From Conidiobolus coronatus NRRL 28638 (Eukaryota > Entomophthoromycota > Entomophthoromycetes > Entomophthorales > Conidiobolaceae), in NCBI GenBank assembly GCA_001566745.1, contig KQ964474.1, forward strand, positions 80,243 through 126,289: 46,047 nucleotides of DNA, written 5' to 3'. The notes below the pieces were generated by a model. It ran no database searches. It was not told where the DNA came from and worked only from the letters and a program-made list of their open reading frames with translations. Below are positions 12,549 through 22,815 of this stretch, piece after piece (position 1 is the first letter of the stretch; every line of letters begins with the position of its first letter). A program made the position numbers and the translations under genes.

Positions 12549-12819
12549 ATATGAGTAATTCTGGTTAATTTGATTCAAATTTTGTAAGGCTCAGTTCAAA
12601 ATTTTTATTTTTTATAATCAAGCTTTCATCTTATATAGTCGTTATTCAATAGAGAATTGTTAATAATAACAGCATATTGAAATACTATATCACCAACTTT
12701 AACTAATAAAAGATACTCTTCAATAAACTTTAAACAACTATAAATCAAAAATATTTTTAATTTTCCATATAAAAAATTTTGGTCAAATTTGTCCTCATTT
12801 TAACTAGAACCTTTCATAT
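12549..12819 (+). mobile_element. TIR element copy B (MITE-like)
   Basis: A 271 bp element. The left end is ATATGAGTAATTCTGGTTAA followed by TTTGATTCAAATTTTG, and the right end is TTAACTAGAACCTTTCATAT. It is close throughout to copy G (45779-46047) and, inverted, to copy A. It has no coding capacity. Confidence 0.85.
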
Positions 12820-13404
12820 ATTCTCTTTTAGCTAGATATATAATCAAACTATGCATAATTGTTTACCGTATCATTATACTAAGCGCTAAAAATATTATCC
12901 TGTACAACTATAGCACGATGTTTCATATTATAAGCCGTTTATCACCATAGCAAGAGTAATATTTAATAGTGAAAATAAAACCAGGTATTTGTGAATGGAA
13001 ATTTTTTAATTATAAATGTAGAAAAAATTTATATGGTTATATTTATGTTTATTCGTGAAGTAAGATAAAACAATGTATATTAAAAACTCTTCTTCGCTAA
13101 TAAACAGAAGTAACGTTAATGTTTGACTTGACTTTAACACATACTTAGGGTAAATATACAGGGATGTTGGAGAATTGAACGTCGGATAAATAATGGAAAG
13201 TTAGTGAGAGGGGAGGAGAAAGTTAGTTTTATATTTTATGATATTTTATTACTTTTTTATTTATTAAGAGAAAAATACAAATAGTTATTATAAAAAGCTA
13301 ATAATAACCAATATTACGAAGGAGTATTTAAGTAAGTTGCGATAATAATACATCAGAATCATTATTCAATATTGATCCCGTAAAAAGCCAAATAATTAAT
13401 AATT
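12820..13404. other. intergenic, HAC1 3' flank
   Basis: About 585 bp between element copy B and the bZIP gene. It is AT-rich with one purine-rich patch (about 13190-13220). It probably contains the 3' UTR of the bZIP gene. No other gene is seen. Confidence 0.45.
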
Positions 13405-14226
13405 TCAACGGAACGATGGCATAGAAGAAGGGGATTGCGGTATCGTACTAGATGTTGTGGAGTTATTAGAAGTGGTCAAGGCTGATGTGTGGCTCCAATC
13501 CATAGGCTTTGAGGTCAAGGCATTGTATAGCAAATGGGTCATTGAGGAAATCGAAAGAGATGCTATTTGCTTCAATTGGCTGGGGTGGAATTGGGAAAGG
13601 GATCGGTTGGAAGTATGAGAGTGGCATTGAGTTGGTGAGGGCTCCTTGATCGTAAGGACTGATGGCTTCCGCTGCAGGGAACGGGGCTTAGAAATTAAGC
13701 CCCTATCGGTGAGTGCTGCTGACTCGCCGAAACCAAGATCAGAACTTGCTGAAGAAGGGGTCTGCCCAAAATTCATTTGTCCAGTAATTTGTCCAACTTG
13801 TTGTGTAAGAGCCTCAATCTTACTCAACAATAATGCGTTATCATTTTCCAACTGGGACATCCTGTTTTCAAGAATAGTGTTCTTAAGTTTTAGCTCGGCG
13901 TTTTCTCTTTCAACTGCTTCCGTTTGGAGACGCTTCTTTTCGCGAGACTCCTGGGCGGCAATTCTGTTACGGACCATTCTGTCACGCTTCAATTGTTCAC
14001 GATCAACTGGGTCGCTTTTTCTCTTTCGTCCAGGTTTCCCCTTGACGCGGGGTGTCAAAAGAGTGCTAGTTGATGGAGTTGAAGCTGAAGAATATATGGG
14101 AGAAAACTTTGTGGTATCTGGAAGAGCTAAGGATGCTTGAAATGATGAATCTGGTACCATGCCCCCCACGAGTGGTGAGGAAGATGTTAGAGGCGGAGGA
14201 TAAGGATAGGTATTTGTGGGGAGCAT
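13405..14226 (-). CDS. HAC1: HAC1/hacA/XBP1-type bZIP factor of the unfolded protein response (unspliced ORF)
   Basis: Nuclear bZIP factor that activates ER chaperone and lipid genes after Ire1 splices its mRNA. The unspliced frame is 273 aa. Basic region at about residues 67-100: GRKRKSDP, then RDRMVRNRIAAQESREKKR, which matches the HacA/XBP1 type (NRxAAQxSRexKR). The leucine zipper spans about 104-147, with heptads in AELKLKNTILENRMSQLEND. The N-terminus is Pro/Ser/Thr-rich. The identity is strongly backed by a non-GT-AG intron of 44 nt bounded by two Ire1-type hairpins (13718-13675). Removing it joins residue 169 to another frame that ends at a TAA (13468-13466), giving 238 aa. In-frame stops upstream make 14226 the first usable ATG. 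No ordinary intron is seen. Confidence 0.93.
   Translation of the reverse strand: MLPTNTYPYPPPLTSSSPLVGGMVPDSSFQASLALPDTTKFSPIYSSASTPSTSTLLTPRVKGKPGRKRKSDPVDREQLKRDRMVRNRIAAQESREKKRLQTEAVERENAELKLKNTILENRMSQLENDNALLLSKIEALTQQVGQITGQMNFGQTPSSASSDLGFGESAALTDRGLISKPRSLQRKPSVLTIKEPSPTQCHSHTSNRSLSQFHPSQLKQIASLSISSMTHLLYNALTSKPMDWSHTSALTTSNNSTTSSTIPQSPSSMPSFR
13675..13718 (-). other. HAC1: predicted Ire1-processed (non-spliceosomal) intron in HAC1 mRNA
   Basis: On the mRNA strand the 5' junction lies in the loop CAG|CAGC closed by GAGT/ACTC, extended by GG/CC past one mismatch. The 3' junction lies in the loop CTG|CAGC closed by TTCC/GGAA. Both match the known Ire1 consensus CNG|CNGN in a seven-base loop, and the 5' site resembles that of XBP1 (CNGCAGCACTCA). 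The excised part is 44 nt (2 modulo 3, like the 20-nt hacA and 26-nt XBP1 introns), so splicing shifts the frame. The new tail runs 69 codons without a stop and carries an aromatic/acidic segment, SISFDFLNDPFAIQCLDL, that could act in transactivation (inference). A perfect 8-bp hairpin (GGGGCTTA/TAAGCCCC) occupies the centre. Confidence 0.9.
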
Positions 14227-14324
14227 GGTTTGTGTGTAGTCTGTTTCTTTAGAGTAAAATATATTAGAATTAATTTGGGAAAAAAGTTACTTGTTTTTAT
14301 TTTTTTGATTCGAGGTACAGCCCC

Positions 14325-14332
14325 TTTATATA
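14325..14332 (-). promoter_or_regulatory. HAC1: TATA box of HAC1
   Basis: The minus strand reads CTATATAAAGGGG about 100 nt before the HAC1 ATG. The spacing leaves room for a 5' UTR of about 70 nt. Motif match only. Confidence 0.6.
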
Positions 14333-14355
14333 GACATTTTAATTCTTATAATTAT

Positions 14356-14374
14356 GGTGGAAATTTATGATTGG
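14356..14374 (-). promoter_or_regulatory. ER stress element-like CCAAT-N9-CCACC upstream of HAC1
   Basis: The minus strand reads CCAAT, nine bases, then CCACC, which is one base from the mammalian ERSE (CCAAT-N9-CCACG). It lies 24 bp upstream of the TATA box. A second CCAAT box is at 14403-14407. Function in a fungus is speculative. At minimum these are candidate NF-Y/HAP sites. Confidence 0.35.
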
Positions 14375-14407
14375 TTGATTTTCAATCATATGAGTATAAA
14401 TGATTGG

Positions 14408-16685
14408 ACCAGATTGCTTTCTGGAATGTTCTAATTGAGAAATTGGCGAATCATATTTTGAGCTCTGTCAATTTTTTATTTTAAGCATTCATTTAATTAT
14501 TTAGCCATTTATTTACGGGCTTATCTGGCTATATTTTCATAGATTAAAACAGCTGCTATATAATATTTAACTTGTTAAACCTATATAATGTCCACACTTA
14601 CTTCATATGATTGGCTAGATTGAATTGATTAATATTGGTTATGCAGTAATATTACATTTAGTAACTTGTAATTGTAATTTCCTAATAAAGTCAAGTGTTT
14701 ATTACAATTGAATGATAAACAAGTCTATTTTGCGCATTTTCTAATCCTCAAACTCACCTCCATAATTGCCAAACACTGCGACTTTAGGCCACTTTTCAAA
14801 TTAGTACCAAGAATTAGATGTTCCGAAAATTCGGGATAAATAATGCAATCTTACTAATTCTATATTACTCAATTAAAACCCTAATTTTAATCATATAAAA
14901 GTTGATGCAATTGCATTTATTCGTCAAGCTTAACCCGTAGTTTCATTAATTAATTGCCAATGCTAGGCAGACATCAGCTGTGCTAATAATTTAAATGGCG
15001 AATTACTGAGAATTTTTCTTATCAATTCAAGTTTATAATTTAGTTTTTTGTAACTTACAAAAGCATCAATTTGTAAAACTGTTGATTAAAAATTTTTACT
15101 ACTTAATCAGTAAAAATTTAAATTTCTCATTAATTCATTTCAGTAATAAAACTTTTTGTATGATAAAAGTGATCAAATTAAGACCAGATCAAACATATCA
15201 TTTAAGAGTATGATATTTTTGATCCTAATAAATTTTTGTTTCAACCCTTGATACAAGTTATATGCAGCTATAGTTTTATTTAACAATGGTTTTATTATCC
15301 CCAAATATATTATATCATACTATAATCTTGATATCGCCAGTTTAAATCTTTAATAGTCCATTTTTGGCTTTTCCCTATAATTAACTCAAAATTATGCTCT
15401 CAAAACAAGATGCATTAATCTATCAACTAGAACTAGGGTAATCTTGACACAAATAAAATGCCAATTTAAAGCAAATTAATATTCTAGAAGAATAGTGATT
15501 AGTCTGGCTTGTAAATAAAATTAGACTAATTGTTATACAAGAACTTACGGAAATAAAAAATTATAAAGTATGATAGCTATTAATAGTAATAATACTCATT
15601 CCACCCAGCAATATCGCTCAACTAAGCACTAACCAATTCACTTTCACATGTCATAACCATACCATATTATTTAGATCTAATTTCTAAAGTCTGAAATCAT
15701 TTCGTTGGGTTCATTATTCCCTTTAACTTCGGAAAATTAGTCTATAAGCTGCTTTTCGAAGGAAAAAATAATTATTCTCAAGTCGATTTAGATCTATTTA
15801 CTAGCATATGATTATTAATTAGTAGTGAACTGTTTATAGATGTTTTAATTATTATTTTTAGTGTAAGCTTTATGCTATTTTCAATAATTAACGTCGAGTT
15901 AGTAATCACTGTATTTGGTGTTTGAAACTTAAGTAGGAAAAAATAATTTTTATAGCTCATATGATTTCAATTTCAGATAATTTTATAAATATGGTCTGGT
16001 TGTTATATAGTATTCAAAGTTCTTTAAATATCTTAGTTTAAATTCATTATTAAAACTTAATTGTGTGAATAATAAGATTTTTACATTTAATATAATTAAT
16101 TATAAATTCTAGAATTTTTCAGATACTAATCTTAAGTCACTTTTATCTTTGCTAATTAGAGTCATAATATTAATATATTATTGCGAGATTAGCAAAAAAG
16201 CATTAACTATTCTCATCGTAATAGCAATTATTTTTAATTAATACTATAGAATATACTTAGTATCATATCTATTTATAATTAAAATATAAAACGATTGAAT
16301 ATTAAATCTCTTTATCATATGAATATATTAACGAATACTTTGATAATATTTAACATTTAATTTAGCTTTAAAAGAAATTATTTTAGCTATTATTAAAGAT
16401 AAATATACAATATTATGTTAATTATAATTTAAAAGTAGAATTATAAGTAAATATAGATGAATAGATATAAATAAATAATTCAACTGAGTACTATTCAATT
16501 ATGGTACAATTAATTAAAAAAATTATATTTTCAAATACAAATTAAAGAAATAAAAATTAAAAACAAGCTTTTAAATTTATATTCACAGTCTATATATTAA
16601 ACTAGCGTGGAGTTAATTACTTATATTTGACATTTAATATTTAATATATTTTATTAACATTATTTTATCAATAAATGTATATTAG
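14408..16685. other. gene-free AT-rich region
   Basis: About 2.3 kb upstream of HAC1 with only chance ORFs (the longest about 60 codons, very AT-rich). No RNA gene, domain or TIR element is recognised. Confidence 0.55.
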
Positions 16686-16751
16686 TATTTTCAAAAGCAT
16701 ATTAAAGTAATAATTATAAGCATTTGCCAAAGCCTTATGCTTTTGAAAATA
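16686..16751. repeat. perfect 16-bp inverted repeat (stem-loop)
   Basis: The arms TATTTTCAAAAGCATA (16686-16701) and TATGCTTTTGAAAATA (16736-16751) are exact reverse complements around a 34-nt spacer. It lies in gene-free DNA. It could be a very small or eroded inverted-repeat element, or a structured transcript. Confidence 0.7.
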
Positions 16752-17333
16752 TTTTTATAGTATTAATATGCTAATAAAGCGTTATATACCTTATAGCCGC
16801 GGCTTTATGAATAGATTAAAGAATAAGCTAATAATATTCTTATTACAAGGGACTAAAATTGCTAAAAAGATTCTATTATTTACTATAAGGAATATTTAAA
16901 TACTATAGATTCAAATAAAGCATATATGAAGTGTAATAATATATATTTTGTATAAATAGTAAGCTTTTATATAATTAAGGGTATAAAAAATATAAATAAT
17001 TAATAAACAATTTTATTAGGCTCTATAACTTTAATTACATTTTATTAATATATTATAGATTTTACTAATAGAAATGCTTATTAATCTTTTATATGCTAAT
17101 AAATTCTTAATAACTCTATCAATATAGAATTATAGTTTAAAGTACTAATGGATATTTTATAGATTAGCTTTTATAAACTATAAGTAAAATCTTACCTTTA
17201 GAATTTAATGCCTTAACCTTTGCTTACATTTTAATTTATTATTAGTACATAGTTTAATTAAATAGTATAATTTATATTAATAGAGAGTATATAAAGATAG
17301 CAATTATTGATTTAAATAAATTAATTTTAAGAT
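16752..17333. other. gene-free AT-rich region
   Basis: No gene is seen. It contains one isolated GC-rich palindrome, AGCCGCGGCT (16795-16804), which stands out in an otherwise A/T background. Confidence 0.45.
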
Positions 17334-17599
17334 ATATGATTGATTCTGGTTAAATCGAGGAAATTTTGTCCTAATTTTTTAAATATAAAATTCTAAATAT
17401 ATTTTATTTTCACACGATTACAGCTTATTAAATAGCTTCTGTTTTAGTCAATATTTATAATATATTGTTCTAATAGATATTATTAACTCTTCTCTTTAAT
17501 TTAATATCTATATATGATATTAACTTGCTTATATTAAAATATAAATTTTGAACAAAATTCACACAACATTTGAGCTAAGTTAATCAGAATCGCTCATAT
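17334..17599 (-). mobile_element. TIR element copy C (minus orientation)
   Basis: A 266 bp element. The left end is ATATGATTGATTCTGGTTAA, with the subterminal GAGGAAATTTTGTCC typical of the family's other end. The right end is TTAATCAGAATCGCTCATAT. The interior has diverged from copies A and B. It has no ORF. Confidence 0.75.
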
Positions 17600-17999
17600 A
17601 TACATATATAATTATAGCATTATAATAGTTACTTAATTTTAAAAAATGATATATAGTATTTCTTAGATAATTTTAATATTATCGTTAGGTATTAAGCTGC
17701 ATTAAACACCATTTGATCTTTATAAAAAGATCTTTAATATTATAGTTATACATACTAATTAGCCTTTTAACTATATGAAATTGCATATTAAGGTAGTTTG
17801 TATTTATTATATGTTGAATTTAAAAAGACTATTTAGCTAATACTTAAATTTTCATATATATTATATTGTTATACAATCAGTTAATAACTTAATCTATCTT
17901 ATATAAATGATAATTACAATAATATTTATTTTCTTATTTCTTTAAATATAGTTGGTTTTAATTAATAAAATAGTGATTGTAATTGCTATAATATTGCGA
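17600..17999. other. gene-free AT-rich spacer
   Basis: About 400 bp of AT-rich DNA without any recognised feature. Confidence 0.4.
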
Positions 18000-18440
18000 T
18001 GAACTTATCGCCCCAGGAATATATAAATTACCCTTCAACATCGATAGCCAAACCATGTCATTGAATATTCTCAGACCAATGTTTAACCAAGAATAAAAAA
18101 TAGTCAATCAGAAGTAACTCCGTTTTCTAACTAGCTAGGTAATACAAGCCAAAGGTCAAATAACTCCTAAACTCGTTAAATAACTAAGAAGGAAGAGATT
18201 TAGAGCTACATCAAACTTCATTTAAGACAGTTCATCAACAAATTGGGTATATAAACCCATAGTTTATCTAGGTCTAGAAGTCAAGAAACTCCAACGTCTA
18301 GAGCTTGACATTCGAAGCTAATAAACTAAACTATTGATAGATTCTAGACGCTTTATTAATCTACTTATCGCTAATAAGCTCTAACACACTTTCTCTATAA
18401 GTATCAACCACCGGATAACTTAGGACATAAAAATAAAAAA
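18000..18440. other. GC-richer block of unknown origin, possibly eroded element or coding relic
   Basis: About 440 bp with visibly more G and C than the surrounding DNA, and codon-like texture on the plus strand, but no sustained ORF and no domain I can name. It lies between two TIR elements. It may be a decayed mobile-element or gene fragment; I cannot classify it from the sequence. Confidence 0.3.
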
Positions 18441-18606
18441 TTGACTTCTAAAAATAGTTAAGTATATAAATTTATTGATCATTTATTCTTCTATAATAGA
18501 TTATAAATATATTAATATTCAAAATTATAACATTGCTTTACGTTCAAATTAATATTAATGCTATTTAATAGCAATCAACCCTAGTTTAATTTTGTATTTG
18601 TAATTA

Positions 18607-18871
18607 ATATGAATAATTTTGGTTAATTTAACTCAAATTCTGTATTGACTCTGTTCAAAATTTTAGTATTAATATAAGCAAATTATTGTATTTAGTCATT
18701 AATTAAAAAAGAATAGCTGATAATATTATGTTAAATTATTATATTATAAATTTTATCTAATATACGGTATTGTCTAATATTCTTAAACATATAAAAACTA
18801 AAAATATTATATATCTACTCTATAAAAATTTTGAACAAAACTTCATCCTTTTAACTATAACCATTCGTAAT
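18607..18871 (+). mobile_element. TIR element copy D (diverged)
   Basis: About 265 bp. The left end ATATGAATAATTTTGGTTAA continues with TTTAACTCAAATTCTG and a CTCTGTTCAAAATTTT block shared with the other plus-oriented copies. The right end CTTTTAACTATAACCATTCG is eroded. It looks like the most diverged copy, so perhaps the oldest. Confidence 0.65.
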
Positions 18872-20082
18872 TTCTTAGATTATATAACATTTTATTCTGA
18901 TTATTCAAGTTAAGCTCTACTGCTCTAAATAGTCAAGATAAATAATAATATCATTTAATCAAACTCTTTTTTATTTATATTTATACATTGTAATGGTAAT
19001 AAAAGTGTTAAAATTTTATTTAAAAACTAAGCTTCGTATTGTTATTATATTTGAAAATACCTAAACTTATATAGCTTTTAATTTTATGATATTATTAATT
19101 AAAAAATATTTAAACGAGTTTTCAATATAGCTTTTTATTTCAGTTTTATTCGCATAAAAATGCTTTTATCTATAAAAGACTAGCTTTGATAACTTCCACT
19201 ATCTTGAAAGTTAGCCAACTTAATCTCGCTTTTTAAAATCTCATTCAAATCCCTCCGAAATTTTCTTAAATCTGATAGTGGATTTATTAATTATTCAAAA
19301 TTATTGTAAAAATTTAATAATTTGGTTATAGAGTTGATATCGGACCAATTATATTAATTATAATAATTTCGATTTGACAGTGATTTAAATTAATTTTAAC
19401 TATGGAACTATCAAAATTTTTATTAAATTATACTTGATGGTATTTTACACAAAATTTTTAGCTATTGTTAGTTAATCTTTGTTACAATTAAAGCGCTTTA
19501 ATTTGGCAAATCGAAATTTACTGCCAAGTGCAATACAATAAGTTATGAAATAATTAGATGAGTTAGTTAGCACAAGCTATATTAAACGTTTTGTAATATT
19601 GAGCTAGTTATATTAGTTTGAAGTGATAATTAATGCAAAATATTATATGATATAAGCGATATGATCTAATTTCTAATTTTGTAAAAAGTCTGATTACAAG
19701 TAAATTATAGGCTGAGTATTATAATTGATAATACAAGAAAATTTGGAGGTTTTTATGTAAGTCTATTGGATTTCATTAAAAATTAGTACCAGTTAAGTCA
19801 CGTTTTAATATCGATTTCTATAATTCAATATTTACTAATTTTCCTTACTAACTTGACTATAATTGGCCAGTATTCAATCTGTACTACATAACTAACTTTA
19901 TTTGTTATTCGAAAAGCGCCAAGTTTAATGTAAAAGGTACCATTACAGGTGTCAATCTTAGGATAATTAAATCAATATTTTACAAAGACACTATTTGGCA
20001 CAATTAATATTGTTTAATATTGTTAATTTATATGAGGGGTGTTTATTTAGGAGTTACGCCTAATTATATAATCTCAAATTGG
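18872..20082. other. gene-free AT-rich region upstream of the 74-codon ORF
   Basis: About 1.2 kb without a recognised gene, RNA or repeat. The distal part presumably includes regulatory sequence for the small ORF that follows. Confidence 0.45.
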
Positions 20083-20090
20083 TATAAATA
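20083..20090 (+). promoter_or_regulatory. TATA box (TATAAATA) of the 74-codon ORF
   Basis: A TATAAATA motif lies 58 nt before the ATG at 20148, which places the expected start site about 30 nt downstream and a short 5' UTR before the ORF. It supports the ORF being a real, TATA-driven gene. Confidence 0.55.
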
Positions 20091-20147
20091 CTCAGCCTTT
20101 GTCATTAAATTGCTATCAAAAATCAAAGAAAAAATATTTATATCATA

Positions 20148-20372
20148 ATGAACTCTACTTGCAACACTCCCACTACTCCTACTACTCCCATCTTCCGTGC
20201 CAGAGGCCCCTCCTTCAGTGAAGGTAAAGCTCGTGGAAATGCTCCCTCTGGTCTTACATTTGCCGAGCCCTCAGCTTCTCCTAGTCATAATAACTCTAAT
20301 AACTCCAATAACTCGAATCCTCCAAGAACTCCTTACCCTCACCTTCACTTGAAAAAGTTGTCTATTCAATAA
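20148..20372 (+). CDS. small Ser/Pro/Asn-rich protein of unknown function (74 aa)
   Basis: Intronless ORF standing alone in 13 kb of otherwise gene-free DNA. Its GC content and codon choice (CTC, CCC, GGC, CGT) differ sharply from the flanks. The protein begins with a Thr-Pro repeat (TPTTPTTP). A conserved-looking core follows, FRARGPSFSEGKARGNAPSG, then a Ser/Asn tract (HNNSNNSNNSN) and a basic C-terminus. RARGPS fits an RxxS basophilic-kinase site. There is no signal peptide or membrane segment. I do not recognise the family; a small stress-related or phospho-regulated fungal protein is possible but unproven. A TATA box lies at 20083. Confidence 0.65.
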   Translation: MNSTCNTPTTPTTPIFRARGPSFSEGKARGNAPSGLTFAEPSASPSHNNSNNSNNSNPPRTPYPHLHLKKLSIQ

Positions 20373-22815
20373 TCAACTTTCTGTATACTATACCTTTCCT
20401 CTGTCGCAAGTACTCTTAAACAATTGAATCCGCTAGTTTGTTGATCAGCTTGGGCTTCGATTTTATTACTACCACAAACAATAAAAAATATTGCAAACTA
20501 AACGATATTGACTAATAGCAAAGTCTTGTTGTAGCTCTATTTACTATTAAACAAACCCTCTTATTATGTATAACGTATTACAAATACTTCAATATAAATA
20601 AGAAAATATAGAGCTTTTACAAAAATGGAGTGACTTTTAGTTATTCTCGAAATCTATTTACTGTATCAGATACGCGTGTGTGTATCACACAGCCTAGGCT
20701 GATTAAAATAGGGCTAAAATATTGCGGAGATAGGGGAAGGGTCAATGTATTAACAGTTATTTATCAATAAAGTAATAAGAGCTGAAATTAAATTTTTTGG
20801 CGTAATAAAAAAAACTTAAGATTATATATTTACAATTAGTTAATTGTCATAACTTAGAGTGCAGTGATTTCATTTAAACATCTAGAATAAATTTTATAAA
20901 GTAGTATTATAATATACTTTAAAATAAATCAAACTAAATGAAATTATATTTTAATTATTAAAAAATATTAAAAATTAATACTGTTAAACTTGGAATTTTC
21001 AATAGTAAAAATTAACGGAGTTCAAAACAATAATTAAACAAAAACATTTTAAAGTGGGTAAATATTTATAACATGCATAATAATTAATTTTTCTAGAAAA
21101 TGTGGATTTTACTGGGCTGTATGATGCTTGTTCCACAATTCCATTGAAAAGAGTTGCACTAATGAGCCAAGATATAACGTTTTCCTCTCTAATTGCAAAA
21201 TTAATTCATAAAGTTAAGATCGTCTCATTCTTTTGTTATAAAAAATTCAAGTTAAAAGGCTTTTGTTAATATTCTACTCCTAGAATATTTAAGAATAGGA
21301 GATGATATTTATTTTCAAAAGCTAAAAATAAAACAAAAGTTAATAAGCTTAAAATGTAATACAGATGATCATGTTTTAAGGCCTTTAAATATAAAATTTC
21401 TTTGCATATTTAAAGCAAATATTTAGCATCTTACTATATAATATCATTTGTTATGATACTGGCTCAAATGTTTAATGATAATAAGCTATAATTATAGTAC
21501 TAACTCTAAATAATACTTTTTTAAAACATTTTATTAAAAGTTTGAAATATAACTTACTTAATAAACGACTATCTGTATGTTAAACTATTTCCCTGTAGAA
21601 CATCTCTTATATCATAATACAGCCACAAAGAAAATATAAAAAATATACCTATCAGCGAATATAGTCACATAGCTAAAACCGATCAGCGAGTTACCAGTAT
21701 AAAAAATATAAAAATAACTAATCAGCAGTTATTTTTAGCTTGCTTCTCGCATAAGCTGTATGCAAAAGGCTGAAAAATCTATATTATACCAGAGAAGCAA
21801 ATTGTAAAATTAAATCAGTAAATTGTATTAATAGTTTTATAGCCTTTAGTGCTTGTTATTAAACAATTAACTTTAAAATTTTAAATATTCAGCAATTGTC
21901 TATAATATTTCAAATGCCATATACCCAATATAATATATAATATATAATATTAAAAATTCAAAATATCAAGTTAAATAGATTCAGATTAAAGAACCATACT
22001 TTGGGCTAGCAATATTATATAAGCAAAGTACTTGAAACCTGAAAATCGTAGCAAAGATTCTCAGAATATACATCTTAATTCAATTTACAAAAATAGAAAT
22101 TTATTCCACATTACATTAAGCTAAAAATATGAAAAATAGATAAAAAGTAATTATTTGTGAATTTTAGAGTAAAATTTTGATTTTAATTAATAGATTTTCA
22201 TTCAGAAGTCTAGAATAAAGTGTAATTCTTAAAACAAATATTATAAAATTATATTAAAAGTGTCCTGCAAAACGAAGCAATGGTAATTGAGTTAAAATTG
22301 AGCTAATGATTAATTTATTTTTGAATTACGCCTATTTTATGTTATAACATTAATGGGTTTTTACAATTTCTATCTATTTATAGTATTTACAATTAATATT
22401 GCAAATAGCTTGAAATCTACTGGCTAATATGCTCTAATTCATGATAAAAACGTAATTCTTTTAACAAAAAATGTGTGTAATTAATAACTAGCCTTTTAGC
22501 AGATTAATTTCAGTTTATTTACATTAGAGATTAAAGCATCTAGATTGTTTATAATATTAGGATTAATAAGTAGCAATTTTCTATAAGGATTTTACATACA
22601 ATTTAAGCTTAGAAGACATACTCAAATTATGTAATTAATTATTTGTTTAATTCCTTTCAAAGTTTACTTTTTTAAACTAAAGAAAAAGTATATAAAGGAT
22701 TCTAGTTTAACTAAATAAATCAGTTATAAACTTTAATATATTAAGTTTATTATATTTAATTTTATTACTGTTAAAGATTATTTAATTATACCTAATAATG
22801 TTGATAGTGTAAAAT
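20373..22815. other. gene-free AT-rich region
   Basis: About 2.4 kb with no supported gene. Small items are a 10-bp palindrome AGCCTAGGCT at 20691-20700, three spaced ATCAGC(G) motifs at about 21654-21726, and a hairpin AAAAATAACT/AGTTATTTTT (21710-21719 with 21727-21736). Confidence 0.45.

Noticed and set aside
13646-14140. 164-codon open frame on the plus strand
   Set aside because: Exactly antisense to the bZIP coding region; it arises from the GC-richer, Ser/Arg codon pattern of HAC1 and has no recognisable domain.
14226-14290. Upstream coding exon for HAC1 (AAAG acceptor at about 14248)
   Set aside because: An in-frame stop precedes it, no convincing donor or ATG is seen, and a TATA box lies only about 100 nt before the 14226 ATG.
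15778-15960. 60-codon ORF on the minus strand
   Set aside because: Pure AT composition (Asn/Ile/Lys/Leu), no homology signal; expected by chance in such DNA.
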